DNA from: Poa pratensis
Taxonomy: Eukaryota > Streptophyta > Magnoliopsida > Poales > Poaceae
Assembly (NCBI GenBank): GCA_947311845.1
Contig: CAMZMU010000063.1
Location: forward strand, 122,977,259 to 123,041,258
Length of the DNA stretch: 64,000 nt
Direction of reading: 5' to 3'
Of the stretch, positions 11,227-22,609 are shown piece after piece (positions within the stretch are counted from its first letter, which is position 1; each line of letters starts with the position of its first letter). The position numbers and the translations under genes were made by a program. The notes under the pieces were generated by a model that was not told the DNA's origin, searched no databases, and saw nothing but the letters and a program-made list of their open reading frames with translations.

Positions 11227-11989
11227 ATGGCAAACCCCAGGGTCATTCTGGAAACCACTGCCGAGGAGCATGGCGGGTTTCCACTGATGCTTTGGAAGGC
11301 CGTCTGCCATATTCTTGGTCAGCCTGCCCGCCCTCGATATGTGGTGTTCGAGAACTCCCTCTCGCCTGCCGGGAGTGAATTCCAAGCCAACGTGCACCTT
11401 AACTCGTGTCCGTTGGGCACAAGTCAGGCCTACTTGATTCATGGAAGAGCATGCCCACCCTAGATCAAGCCCTCCAGGTAGCAGCCTGGGAAGGCCTTGT
11501 CCGTCTCCGGTATGCAGAACCGGCGATGGCGCAGAGTCGAGCTTTCCAACTTCTTCCCGTACTCCTCCGCTTGGAGTGGAGCCTGCTCAACTTCCCATCG
11601 GAAGGGAAGTCGACCCTGCCGTAATCACCCTGGTTACTTACGGAGCCTCAATGACAAGATTTTTCCACTCCCTGATGGCGGAACTCATAATCACAAGGCG
11701 CCACCTTGGTCGAGCCCACCTGGAACTGAGTCGAGCACGGAACCTACCCACCTCCCACCGTGGGCAAGCTCAGGAAGCAAGACAGTCAATCCTAGATGAT
11801 TTGCTGGACCACAGTGTTGATGCATCTGTGACGCAAGCCCTAGCCCGAGTTCAGCAGCCACCCCAGGAGCAAGGTGTAGTCTCCGAAGGCGTGCCTGTAG
11901 TTCCCCACCCCGTGGAAGATGGAGATGTGGACACCACTCTTTGTCTCGGCCACGCTCCACCGACAACCAGAGGCTGTCAAGCGAAGTAG
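11227..11989 (+). pseudogene. Decayed extra ORF of the LARD, related to the upstream ORF of the gypsy element
   Basis: Three overlapping frames (11227-11463, 11406-11624, 11441-11989) make one broken coding region. The first has ILGQPARPRYVVFE, the second AAWEGLVRLR, the third a helical RFFHSLMAELIITRRHLGRAHLEL stretch broken here as RFFHSLMAELI and HLGRAHLELSRAR. The gypsy element has, in the same order and at the same distance from its PBS, LGRPAPEFKGAQ, IWVDGLCTAAQ and a helical ELLLHYTQDDLMRTK segment. I infer distant homology. No gag domain or zinc knuckle is present. Function unknown. Confidence 0.45.
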
Positions 11990-12854
11990 AACCCTGTTTA
12001 GTTAGCCTGAGTGACGTTTGTATGTTGGTAGGTGAGAAGTAGGAGGATGTTTGTTTGTTGTTTGTTTTTCTCGTGTTTTTTGTAATACAAGGTTGTTGTC
12101 TGTTCCCCGGCTAATGTCAAATCAGCCCGAAATAAAAACCTGGTGTTCTTATCATCTTGTTAACCACTTGGTTGACACCTGATGGAATGTCATGCTCTTT
12201 CTTCAGTAAAGGTTTTAAAAGAAACAACAGATCACTTAAACCAGGAACCGTATATGTGACCCCAGACGCATATACCTCCCCCTGTGAATTAATGCAAACT
12301 TTGAATGGGACTATTTTGTGGTATGCAAATTATTTTGTGTGTGGTCTCCTACATGTCTTCATCACAAGGTTCCTCACCCTCTTTATGAACCTTGTGCTCA
12401 CTGCATGTTAAAAAAGGGCCCGAGCCCTCCACGAGATGTAATCCTCACAAGCCTTAAAATGCTTGCTGAGTGTCAATGCTCGCTGGACACAGAAGGATTT
12501 CTTGTAGGGTGTTTTTGGTTGTTGTGTTCAACCTATACGGTTGAAATGTTAAGCTACCACTGCAAATGGTTGCGACCATATGATGCAGTGTTATATATAT
12601 GTATATATTTTCTCACTAAAGCAAGATTATTCTAGTACCTCTGCATCCCATCTGTGCTGCAAGACCAGAATTGTGGCAACCAAGAAAATTTCGAAAATGC
12701 AAATCTTGCCCCAGTTCAGCAGTGCAGACCAGACCGATACAACCACGGAATTCAGTACAGAAGCGAGAATTTCAGAAAAACGGGGAATACAAACTCTACT
12801 CCTACGAAGAACACTGCCAGCACTCAGCCCGGATGCAACGGCACCCAGAGGTTC
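11990..12854. other. LARD internal region, 3' flank of the antisense ORF
   Basis: No plus-strand gene recognised. The stretch from about 12854 down to 12600 directly follows the stop codon of the antisense ORF and could be its 3' UTR. A (TATA)n tract lies near 12592-12610. Confidence 0.4.
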
Positions 12855-13298
12855 CTACTCCCTCTCGAGCTCCATGACGCCACCGGAAGATGAGCCTGGC
12901 TCACCCGAAGCCGCATCACGAGTCGCGCGACGGCGATAGACGACCCGAGCAGCCGGCTCACCTCCAGCGGGAAGATCTGCCACCTCATCCACCGGCACTG
13001 CAGCTGGTTCCTCCACCACAGCCAGCTCCACCGCCGCCGCAAGCTCCTCCACCGCAGCTGGCCCCTCCGCCGCATCTGGCTCCTCCGGCGCAGCTGGCGC
13101 CACTGTCGCAGCACCAGCCCCAGCGCCCGACCCCAAATTGCACAAGGCCACGGCTAGGAGGACCACTGCCACGAACAGCATGCTATACACCATCGAAATC
13201 AAGAACACGAAGAGTACGAAGATGAAGAAGCCCTCGATGAAGCCCGCATCCTCCATCGTATCAACGTAAGCTCTGAAGAAATCATGGATGAAGCCCAT
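12855..13298 (-). CDS. Antisense ORF for a small predicted membrane protein within the LARD
   Basis: 147 codons running against the retrotransposon. The start is ATG at 13298 in the context GCCACCATGG, a perfect Kozak match. The product has an amphipathic N-terminus (MGFIHDFFRAYVD), a strongly hydrophobic segment at about residues 24-54 that could span a membrane, then an Ala/Glu/Pro-rich acidic tail and a short basic RRRATRD patch. I do not recognise the family. Upstream on the same strand (13299-13640) is pyrimidine-rich, moderately GC-rich DNA that looks like a grass 5' UTR or promoter. It could be a captured host gene or one of the antisense ORFs known from some plant gypsy lineages. No expression evidence is available. 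Confidence 0.5.
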   Translation of the reverse strand: MGFIHDFFRAYVDTMEDAGFIEGFFIFVLFVFLISMVYSMLFVAVVLLAVALCNLGSGAGAGAATVAPAAPEEPDAAEGPAAVEELAAAVELAVVEEPAAVPVDEVADLPAGGEPAARVVYRRRATRDAASGEPGSSSGGVMELERE

Positions 13299-13842
13299 GG
13301 TGGCGATGCGATAGGAGAAATATTTTCAAAGGTTACTAACTTATAACCAGAGCTCGGATGCCGCACCTCGACACCGCTTTGCGCGGAAACAAGGGAAGGA
13401 ATCCCGAGCAGTACTCGCCTTAATGGCGTGAAACCATATAGGTGTCGTGTCCCCAAAGCCGTGTCTGCCGCTGCATCGACGAACCGCACGCGCAGCAGTG
13501 CCGCAGGCGAGTGCTTCGCGCACTAAGAGCTGGGCGAGTGCGAAGCCAGGGTGAGCAAGGAGGAAGAAGAGAAGAAAGGGAGGGAGAGACTGACAGGCGG
13601 ACCCTGGTCCCACATGCCAGTGAGTAAGCAGACAACCCCCGTGTTCCTCTATCCTTTATTTCGAGACCGTATCCCTCGCTTTGCCAAAAATGCTATTTGT
13701 AGATACTCTCGTCCTACTGTGTCTATAAGCCAATTATTGGTGGCACAGATATTTTGTATAAAAGAAACCCTGTCTCTTCCGAAACCTGTGCTCTCATATT
13801 CCCCCGTACCCCCGGGCAAATCTCGAGGACGAGATTTATTTT
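13299..13842 (-). other. Possible 5' region of the antisense ORF; LARD 3' internal region
   Basis: No plus-strand gene. On the minus strand it contains CT-rich and GGGACC-type sequence like grass 5' leaders ahead of the antisense ATG. The plus-strand end (13821-13842) matches the sequence before the PPT in the gypsy element. Confidence 0.35.
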
Positions 13843-13854
13843 AAGGGGGGAAGG
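13843..13854 (+). other. LARD polypurine tract
   Basis: AAGGGGGGAAGG just before the 3' LTR. This tract and the preceding GACGAGATTTATTTTA are identical to the gypsy element's PPT region at about 30004-30030, so plus-strand priming signals are shared. Confidence 0.85.
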
Positions 13855-13857
13855 ATC

Positions 13858-16800
13858 TGTAACATCCCAAAATTTTTAAACCAAGAAAAACCTAGTTTTA
13901 CCAGACCCCAAAATTCGGAACCAACAAAAAACTTTTTGAAATGTTTTGCTGATGATTGTGTTTTCCTTCCCATTGCTATGTTTGAATTGGTATGGCTTGT
14001 TGTTTGAGTTGTTTGACTAGAAAGTCCAAGACCCCCAACCAATATAACTATATATTAAACTTGGTGATTATGTCATGACAAGAACAAAATATTCCCTACA
14101 TCTTCTCTACTCTTATTGGGACTAACTTATTTTCAAAGGATGTTTTGTGTATCAACAACCAAAATACCTATTCTTGAAAATAAAAGTATTCCAAAATTAT
14201 GTGTTTCCAAAAATATGGAGATCTATATCTTGATATTTCCCTTGTATTGGTAGCTCTTATTTTAAACTCATACTTTCATTCCTTGAAAACAATAAAGGTG
14301 GGAAGTATATGGCCCATATATTTTAGCAACCCTTTTTGGAAAAATATCAAATTATGAAGTTGAGCTTTTCCACCTTACTCTTGTCAGGATGACACTGGAT
14401 CACCACCCCCCCCCCCCCCCCCTTGTCTGAGTGATTAAAAACTTGGTTAAGGATTTATAAATGGTTGTCTAGTGTTGATTGTTATTCCTGCCAAATTGAT
14501 TGCTTGTGTGGTTAATTATTCAACTATGCTGGAAACTTTAAAACACCCCTGTCAACAATTGGAAGGTGAATTAATTAATCACACACTCCCAATAAAAACA
14601 CTAACTAAAAGAAAAGGGGTCTTATTTAAATCTTCTTCCCTATCTATATCTCTATGTTGTAATAACAATTATTTTTCCTCCTAAAATCCAGAAATGAGAT
14701 GCAATAATAACCATCTCATTATCATATTGCTCTCTCCTCAAAATATCTAATTTCCCAAATTACAAAGATATTTCAATTTGTCAAATTCCAAAATCCCTTC
14801 TTTAACCTTTAGGGGTTATTAAGATTTTGACACAAAAATATTTCAAAGTGGAAGAATATATTTTCCTTTCAAACAGAATTCAGGGAGGTGGTGTTATGCC
14901 CCCTCTCATTTCATCCCTAATGCTTTCCCCTCTCTCTATCTAATTATATTCAAAATTCTATTTTCAATTTTCCCAATGTTCTTTAACATTGGAAATCATC
15001 AAATGCACCAAGCTACATCTACCAAATAAATTCCACCACAGCACCACAAATCTTGACAAATAAGTGTGAAACAAATTATAGAATTAAATTAGAAAATTTC
15101 CAAATTCAAAGCTGGTTGAAGCATTTTGTCGAGCACGTGGAGAGGATCTCTCTGTTCTTCCCAAAGCCGAAAATTGATCGGGATTTGGAACTCGATTCGG
15201 TGCAATCCGGCACCACCCCAGCCCCCTCTCACTCCTCTCACCCCACTCACTCGAAGGATGATGAGGAGACAAGCTCATTGACCCCAGAGGAGGCAAGCCG
15301 GTGGCGCCACGCCATTGCCGACCTTGGCGAGCTGCCGCTCCGGTCACCTCCGTGGAGGAGGCAGACGCCACCTCGACGCGATGCCGCACCGTGTCCACCG
15401 CACTCCACGCCTCCTCTGCCCCTGCTCGAAGTGACCCAAGCGCCGCGGAGTTTCCCCTTGCGTGCGCACGGTCCATGTCAGAGCACGCCGCGCGTCGTGG
15501 CGACGCCAAGGTCAACGAAGCGCGCCGCACGCCTCCGCACTGCCTCACCCTGCCTCTCTTGTTCCATCAGCTCCACCGCGTCGTACACGAGCACCGCAAC
15601 CCCCAGGCACCCCCATCTGGACCCCGCACCTCTCTTTCCCTCTCCCCACCGCCGTGCCATGGGGCACCGAGCGTCTCCACTCGCTATAAAAACCACCCCC
15701 GCACCCCCTCTCTTCCCCACACATCGCCACAACCCCTCCCTCACCACCACTCACTCCGTGCATCGCCAGGAGGGCAAGCACGCCGCTGAAATCGCCGTGA
15801 GCAACCCCGGCTGTGCGCTGCCGCACCAAAGAAGAGGTCGATCACGGCCGCGCCGTGCTACTCTCCCCTTTCTTCTTCTCTGGCCCGTGCCCTCCTCTCC
15901 ATTACCACCGCGTCCTCCCGCACTCACTCCCTCTCTGTTCCATGCACAGAAGCACCGTAGCAGACCCGCCGGAGTTGGCGCACGGCCGAGGAAGCTGCGG
16001 AGCTCGCCGCCGACGAAACCGACATCCCAGCAAGCACACTTCCTCCCACAAGCTTCCCCGGACCTCCGCCGTCTTTCTGCGACCTCGCCGAGCCCTTCCG
16101 AGACCCCCAGGTGAGCTATCCGTGCTCGCCACCGTCGCCGGCGCGGCAACGCCGCCCGTTTGTGGTCGTCGTCATCCGCGGTCTCCGTGAGCCGTTAGAT
16201 CAAGATCCAACGGCGGCATACCTGTTCGCTTAGACCAGTCACTGACGGACTAGCCCCACCCGTCAGCGTTTTAAACATTTCTAGCGCGCGCACAGTTTTC
16301 TGCTGAGTCGCTGACGAGTGGACCCCACTCGTCAGGGATCTAAACATTATCCAGTAAATTAGATTTTTCGAATTTAGGCTTCTCTGGAAATTCAGTACTG
16401 GTATGAACTTTGAAATTCAATAACTCGAGTTCTAGGAATCCAAATAAATCAAACTCAAGTGTTCTGGAAAGCTTATAAAATGCTTTAACTCCCCAAAGTG
16501 GTCTCATCTTATTTAAATAAATAATAAAAGTGTATTATTAAAAATTCTCCAGAAGGTTTGAAACACCAAACCATTTGATTCTGGAGTTATATTAGTCCAA
16601 ATAACTTGAAACCAATTTTGGTAGCTTTATATTAGGATCCTTTAGCTCCCCAAATTTTGGTAGAATTTTTGGAACAGTTTAGGATCTTTAGCATTTGGTT
16701 GAACTTTAGTGAACCCTTCTGCACTAAATCAATTAGTGTGAATTAATGGTAGATCCATTTGAGGTGAAACCAATTTTATTAGGTTACATTCAACCAAGGT

Positions 16801-19052
16801 TAGCTACCCCTAAAAGGGTTTAATTTTTGAAGCAACATAAATTAATTAGTGGCTAAAACTTGATTAGTGAGTTTCTGGTTTAAAGCAAATGTGTAGGGAG
16901 TTTGATACCTCCAAAAGACCTCAATCCAATTGAGTTGTCTTCTACACATCAGTAGCTATCCATAGGATTTTAGTTTGAATTTTTGTGACAAACATAGATT
17001 AAATGGTGAATTAATTGGTGTACAACTAGTTTCTGTCTTAAATTGGAAATAAGTAAATAAAGATTAATTCAATTAAATTAAAACCACCTTGTGTTGCTTG
17101 ATGTGTGCAGTAGCTATTTGTAACATTTGTGATTGTAATGATGTGGTGATGCTTGAGCTAGTATAGTGATTGTTGTCTTGCTTGTTTAACGTTTAGACGA
17201 TACCGTTGACGGATTTATCGAGGAAGGAGGTTTTATTGAACCAGAAGACCAGGATCAGTACCACTTTGTGGAGCAAGGCAAGCTACTTCACTGAGCTTGC
17301 ATCTATATACCTCTATTTTGATTTACCTGTTTTACTATAAGTAGCATAAATGATTTATGTGGTGTTTGCCACGAAAGCTATGATTTTGAAAACCCTTTTC
17401 CAAATTACAAGTATATTATTAAGACAACCGATATAGAGGTGTCAGTGGTATACAATGATTTCAAAATGAATTTGTTTACTCCAAAACCTTCTGTGAAAAA
17501 TCCTTTTGGTGGGATTACGAACCACCCAAGTTTTGGTTAAAAGTATTTTCGCTAAGAAAATTGGAAATGATCGTGAAAACCTTCTCAAAAAGTTTATGAA
17601 AAACTATTTTGTCACTCTATGTAGAGATATCAGTTGTTTATATAAAACTATAGGATGGGAAAAACATTGTTTATTCAAAACTCCTTTGAAAATCCTTGGA
17701 TGAATTATGGTATACCGGGATGTCGGTATGGAAGTGGAGAAGTGAAGTGTGGTGATGATTATGAAAAATGCACATTGTGTCTTTGTACCATGACTACCAG
17801 CCGATAACCTGTGCGACCACATTTACCCACATATGGGCAAGGGCGTAGTCATATAATTTGCTCGTGTTAGTACTGGATGCCTCAATAACGAGGATAACCT
17901 CGTTCCATGAGGGGATGGTCTGAGGACCTACCCCCTGACCTGGGTCCTCTTAATAGAAGTCTACCGGAAGCCGGTATGAGCATAAAGGAGAAAGAGGATT
18001 GAAGGGCTCCCTTGGGTCCGCCGGACAGAACTACGAGTCCTCACACTTAGTTTCTGAGGATTTGAGTGTCGATGGAAAGTGTCGTAGAGGAAGGGTCCTA
18101 TACTAGCATGAGCAAAGGACAGGCTATGGCCGGGAACTCAACTTCGCATACCTCTGGTATGGCGGGACGTGGCTGACACGATGAGTGACCGGATGGGTGT
18201 GGGAAAAGCGTGCTACCTCTGCAGAGGGTAAAACTATTCGAATAGCCGAGTCCTCGGATATGGACAGTTGGGAGGCTGTCCTAAGACCATGTGCAAGTTT
18301 TACAAAGTTTTGGGTTTGAGAGGAGAGTGAAAATCGTTTTATGCAACTATACCGAGGGTATGGTATGAGGTTGCTGGTAAAATAAGTAACCATGAAGGGG
18401 TATGATCAGAAACCAGGAGGTTTCGGAGGAAGGGACAAGATGGTGATTTTCGAGGAAAAAGTTTAAAGGTTTTTCTCACCTTTTAAAACGAAGGTATATT
18501 TTCGGGAAAAAGGTTTAAAAAGACTTCTTACCTTTTTCAACAAAGGTAGGTGAGAAAACTACTTTCCAAAATGATTCGTCTTCAACAGGATTACAAATCT
18601 ACTCTTCCCTTTTTAAATAAAGATATAGTGATGTTTTCCTAAAAATAAAAGTCTTTTAAAATTTAAAAACTAGTGCATGCTCCTGTTGGGGTAGTTTGCG
18701 AGTACAATCAAATGTACTCATATTGGTTTCGTCCCTGGCTATTGTCTTAGCCAGATTGTGGAAGAAGAAGCAGTTCGAAGAAGAGGAGTTCACTGACGTC
18801 CTTGCGAACTAGGGCGCTTCCCAGTCAGCTGCCTGTAGGGTTAAGGCGAATGACTTGGGCTCCACGTTGTTTGGTGATTCCGCTGCAAGCACCTGTTGAA
18901 GCTTATGACTTCAATCACGTAAGTATATTTATTCGGTATTTTTGGGGTGTTCTGTGATACCAATTCGAGTTATGTGCAGCAACAGACTGATCACGGGATT
19001 GTTGCAGGAAACATAACGAGTATCTCGGGAACTTAATCTTGGGGTCCTCACA
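13858..19052 (+). repeat. LARD 3' LTR
   Basis: 5195 bp, near-identical to 5169-10363. The 353-codon frame at 15053-16114 exists only because a few single-base differences fuse GC-rich frames; the 5' LTR lacks it, so it is not annotated as a gene. Confidence 0.9.
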
Positions 19053-19444
19053 AACTCTTTGATATACTCGTGGAAGGTGGAATTACTATGTTGAAACATC
19101 ACTTGCAGATCTTGAAATGATGCATTGTGTGAAAGCATGTAGAGAAAAAATGCTAGCTTCTCTTCCACCTTGAGAGTACTATCTTCTATCAGCTCCTCAG
19201 CTCTCAGGTAAAATGCCAACCATCTGAATATATATGGTTCCATCCTAAAAGCTACCAAGCAATTCATGAGATGACCATCTAGTAGTTCCCTAACTTTCTT
19301 CTCTCCGTACAAGACAGAGCTATGCCTTTTAATACTTTTTGTGTGTGTCAGATGGAAGTATAGTGCAGGAAGAATGAAAAACAGCAATTCTTATTCATCA
19401 TCAGCTTTCCTCTTCCTAGAACGCTCTAGGCTCCGTTCATTCAT
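19053..19444 (-). pseudogene. Harbinger transposase N-terminal exon, proximal part (unit A)
   Basis: ATG at 19444 gives a basic start (MNERSLERSRKRKADDE), then an in-frame TAA at 19393-19391. The frame continues through LPALYFHLTHT, RELLDGHLMNCLVAFRMEPYIF, LREEL-like and FQHSNSTFHEYIKEF blocks. This is the N-terminal (DUF8040-like) region of PIF/Harbinger transposases and ALP1-like proteins. The LARD interrupts it at 19053. The same TAA is present in all three copies, so the nonsense codon is older than the tandem duplications. Confidence 0.7.
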
Positions 19445-20060
19445 TGCAGAACTAAAGTATAATATAGAAGGGCATAAACATTGGCAAAATGTAAAAGGGC
19501 ACAAACATGCATGTTCACACTTCAAAAAATGCATAAAAGCTAAATACTCTATGCAGCTAAATACTCTATGGAAAGCCTGAAACATGTTGTTCAACTTATA
19601 TTCAGAGAGCATCGCGAGAATATGGACAAATAACACCAGGTTTAAGTCAAATATTACTGTCTGTACAAGCACCAACTAGTGCCCTTCCTCTAACTGTACA
19701 TCAGTGATGTCCAGTGCTACAAATTCGTTGGTACGTCTGTGCTATCAGCTATAAGATATTCAGAGCATATCTAACAAGAACATGCATCGGGCACATACAG
19801 ATTAGTACTTGGAAGCAAACTGGAAGCCTAATCCGTTAGCACTTTAACAAATACTACACGGCTATATAAATTTAATTTGAAAAAACAAAATCATGTGCAG
19901 AGAGAAAGGAAACCAATACTACAGTCGACACTAGTATCGGAAGATCACTCATGTGAACCAAGAACTCAAGATTTCTACCTGAATGAAGAAATCAACAGTT
20001 CATCGTACAGTCATATCGAAAACCTAGGCAGCCCAAAATTGCTGCTGATAACCTAGAACT
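19445..20060 (-). other. Harbinger unit A intron-like region
   Basis: AT-rich, no gene. Near-identical to the corresponding stretches at 35543-36158 and 37639-38258. It links the leader exon to the transposase exon. It ends at the gypsy insertion point, with GAACT at 20056-20060 as the left target duplication. Confidence 0.7.
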
Positions 20061-21059
20061 TGTAACATTCCAAAAATATTATCAGCAATATTATTCCAAA
20101 AATGTGGGCCAACAAAAACTTTTGTTGATTATTATGTGTTGTTTGTAAAAGTGTTGCTTGTGGTAATTAATTCTTGTTGCTTGTGCTATTTAGTTCTCGC
20201 TAAATGTGTGTTGCTTGCTCTAAAGAAAAACATGAATAAAAGAAGAGGAATAAAATAAAAGTTGAAACAAGAAAAATGAATGTGACATGTGTCACACAAA
20301 TTCTCCAAGTGGGAAACTCAAATTGTTTCAAACAAAATTCAGAGTAATGGTATATGAAACCCCTCATTTGTATTCTTACTACTTATCTCTCCCAAATAAT
20401 ATTTTACACCTATTTTAAAATTCAAAAGTAAAAACAATTGAAATAAAACAAAATGCCATAATTAAAACCCTATGAAAGAAAATGATTCAAAACATTTTAG
20501 TTTGCAAAGCCAAATTTTGTGGACCTTCTACATGTTATGGGGAGGCCCCACAATTATTTGAAATTTTTTCTAAAATGTTTAAGTGCCCTAAATAAATCCT
20601 AGAAAAGCTACTGGACTAAAAAGAAATAAAGAAAAACAGAAAAGAAAAGGAGGCAGGGGGGTTTTGGCAAAAATGCCATCGTCTACCTCACCCCCTCGCC
20701 CCGACGCACACCGCCGTGTCGCCGTGGCACGCCTCGCCGTTTTCCTGGCCGCCCAGGCCCCCCCAGCCGCGCTCCTCGCACGCCGAGGAGAAGCCCCAGA
20801 GCACGCCCCCTTGCCCCAACGCCGCCCCTGTCCCCTCTGCATCGCCGTGGCGAGCTCACCGTCGCCGACCCAAATTAGCGCCCCTCCCTGCACCTCGACA
20901 CGCAAGGCTCGAGCCAGAGCTTCTAGAACGTGTCCGGACCCCGGTAGACACCACGTCGCCACGATCCCCTGCACCTCGCCGCGGAATCGAGAGAAAGGTC
21001 GCCTCGGGCGCGCCATGAACGTCGCCGTGAACCGCGACCACCGTGGACCGCTCCCGCGC

Positions 21060-21067
21060 TATAAAAA
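21060..21067 (+). promoter_or_regulatory. TATA box of gypsy 5' LTR
   Basis: TATAAAAA within CCGCGCTATAAAAACACC, about 1 kb into the LTR, followed by a CT-rich leader typical of a grass RNA polymerase II start region. The 3' LTR copy is at 31055-31062. Confidence 0.7.
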
Positions 21068-22528
21068 CACCCCGAGCCCCTCTGGGAACTCCACACCACT
21101 CCCTCGACCTCTCCCTCGCTCCAATTTCACCGTGCACCGCCAGGAGGGCGGGCACTGCCGCAGCCACTGCCGCCGTCGAGGTCGAGCACGGCCGCGACGC
21201 CACACTCTTTCTTTCTCTCATTTCTGGCCCGTAATCTCTTCCTTAGCGACACCCACACTCACCCGAGCCCTTTTTCCCTCTTTTTCGTGCACAGACGCGA
21301 CCGCAGGAGCTCGCCGGAGTTCGTTGCCGTGGCCGTGGAAGTCCGACGCCTCGCCGTCGCCGCTACACGCCGTCCCAGCAAGTGCAACTCGCGCCACGAC
21401 CTTCCCCGAGCCTCCGCCGTCGATTCACGTCATCGCGCCGTCTGCCGAGCCCTCTAGGTGAGGTTTCCATGCACCTCGCCGTCGCCGGAGCCACGGCGCC
21501 GCCCAGAAATGGTCGTCGCCGATGGACTCGAACGTGGGCCGTTGGATCTTGATCCAACGGCAGCGTACCCCTTCGTTTAGATGTTAGGCTGACGCGCTGG
21601 CCCCACCCGTCAGCGTTTTATTAATTTCCACGCGCGCACTGTGTCGCTGACGTGTAGGTCCCACTAGTCAGAAATCTGAACATTATCCATAACTCGAAAT
21701 TCTGTTATTAAATTGAAATACTGAAAAACAGTACTGGACCTAACTTCAAAATTCAATATCTCGAGATTTAGGAATCCAAATAAATCAAACTCAATTGTTC
21801 TGGAAAGCTTATGAAATTGTTTAACCAACCCAAGTGGTCTCATGTCATTTAATAAATAGTTAAAAATGTTATTAAAAATACTACAGAAGGTTTAAATTCT
21901 AAACTTGTTTGTTTCTGATACTCTGTTAGTCCAAATAATTCCAAACCAATTTTGCTAGCTTAGTACTGCCATGTATTAGCTTCCCTAATTTTGGTAGAAT
22001 TATTTGTGCAGTAGTATTTGTTTAGTATAAGTTGAAGTTTAAACACCCTTCTGCACTCAAACATTTAAATATGTTTAATGGTTAACCCAAATGAATTAGG
22101 ACCAATTTTTTAGATCACATTTAGTCATGTTTAGTTACCCCTAAAAGGATAATTTTAGGATCAACAGAACTTAATTGGTAGCTAAAACTTGATTATTAAG
22201 TTACTGGATTCAAACAATTGTGTAGGGAGTTTGGTAACTCCAAATGATCCAAATCAAATTGGGTTGTCTTCTACACATCAGTAGCTTTCTGTAGAAATTT
22301 AGTTTATATTTTTGTGACCAACAGAACTCAAGTTGTGCAATTAAACATGTTCCACAAGTTTCTGCCATAATTTTGGACATAAATAAATATTGTTTAGTTC
22401 AATTAATTTGAAACCAAATTGTATTGTTTGATGTGTGCAGTAGCTATTTGTGATGTTTATGGTTGTTATGTTGAGATGATTGCTTGAGTAGTTTAGTGAT
22501 TGGTTGTATTTGTTTGTTTATTAATTAG

Positions 22529-22609
22529 ACGAGAACGCTGTCGGATTTATCGAGGAAGGAGAGTTTGTTGAATCTGAAGATCAAGACCAAGTCCACTTTG
22601 CCGAGCAAG
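22529..22609 (+). other. Conserved 81-nt exon-like block in the gypsy LTR
   Basis: Starts after ATTAG, ends AAG|GCAAGC. In phase with the upstream donor (codons LPSPL then D) it reads DENAVGFIEEGEFVESEDQ and on to HFAEQ. Joined across a second intron-like gap to 23725 it continues DYEEEHYAEQEY. In the 3' LTR copy this ends FYAN plus stop, like LAN plus stop in the LARD. This is inferred splicing; no transcript was seen. Confidence 0.5.

Larger units (their letters stand above)
5169..19052 (+). mobile_element. Non-autonomous large retrotransposon derivative (LARD), 13.9 kb
   Basis: Two 5195-bp LTRs (5169-10363 and 13858-19052) begin TGTAACATCC and end CCTCACA. They flank a 3.5-kb internal region with an initiator-Met PBS and a purine-rich PPT, but no gag, protease, RT or integrase. 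A perfect AACTC duplication flanks the whole. Long LTRs plus a domain-free interior match the LARD class (Dasheng-like). The LTRs differ mainly by single-base changes (for example a 14-C versus 17-C run at 5720 and 14406), so insertion was fairly recent. It lies inside the Harbinger transposase exon, showing the order of insertion. Confidence 0.9.

Noticed and set aside
15053..16114. 353-codon plus-strand frame in the LARD 3' LTR, the longest ORF of the window
   Set aside because: It depends on a few one-base differences from the 5' LTR, is low-complexity Pro/Arg/Ser sequence from GC-rich DNA, and has no domain.
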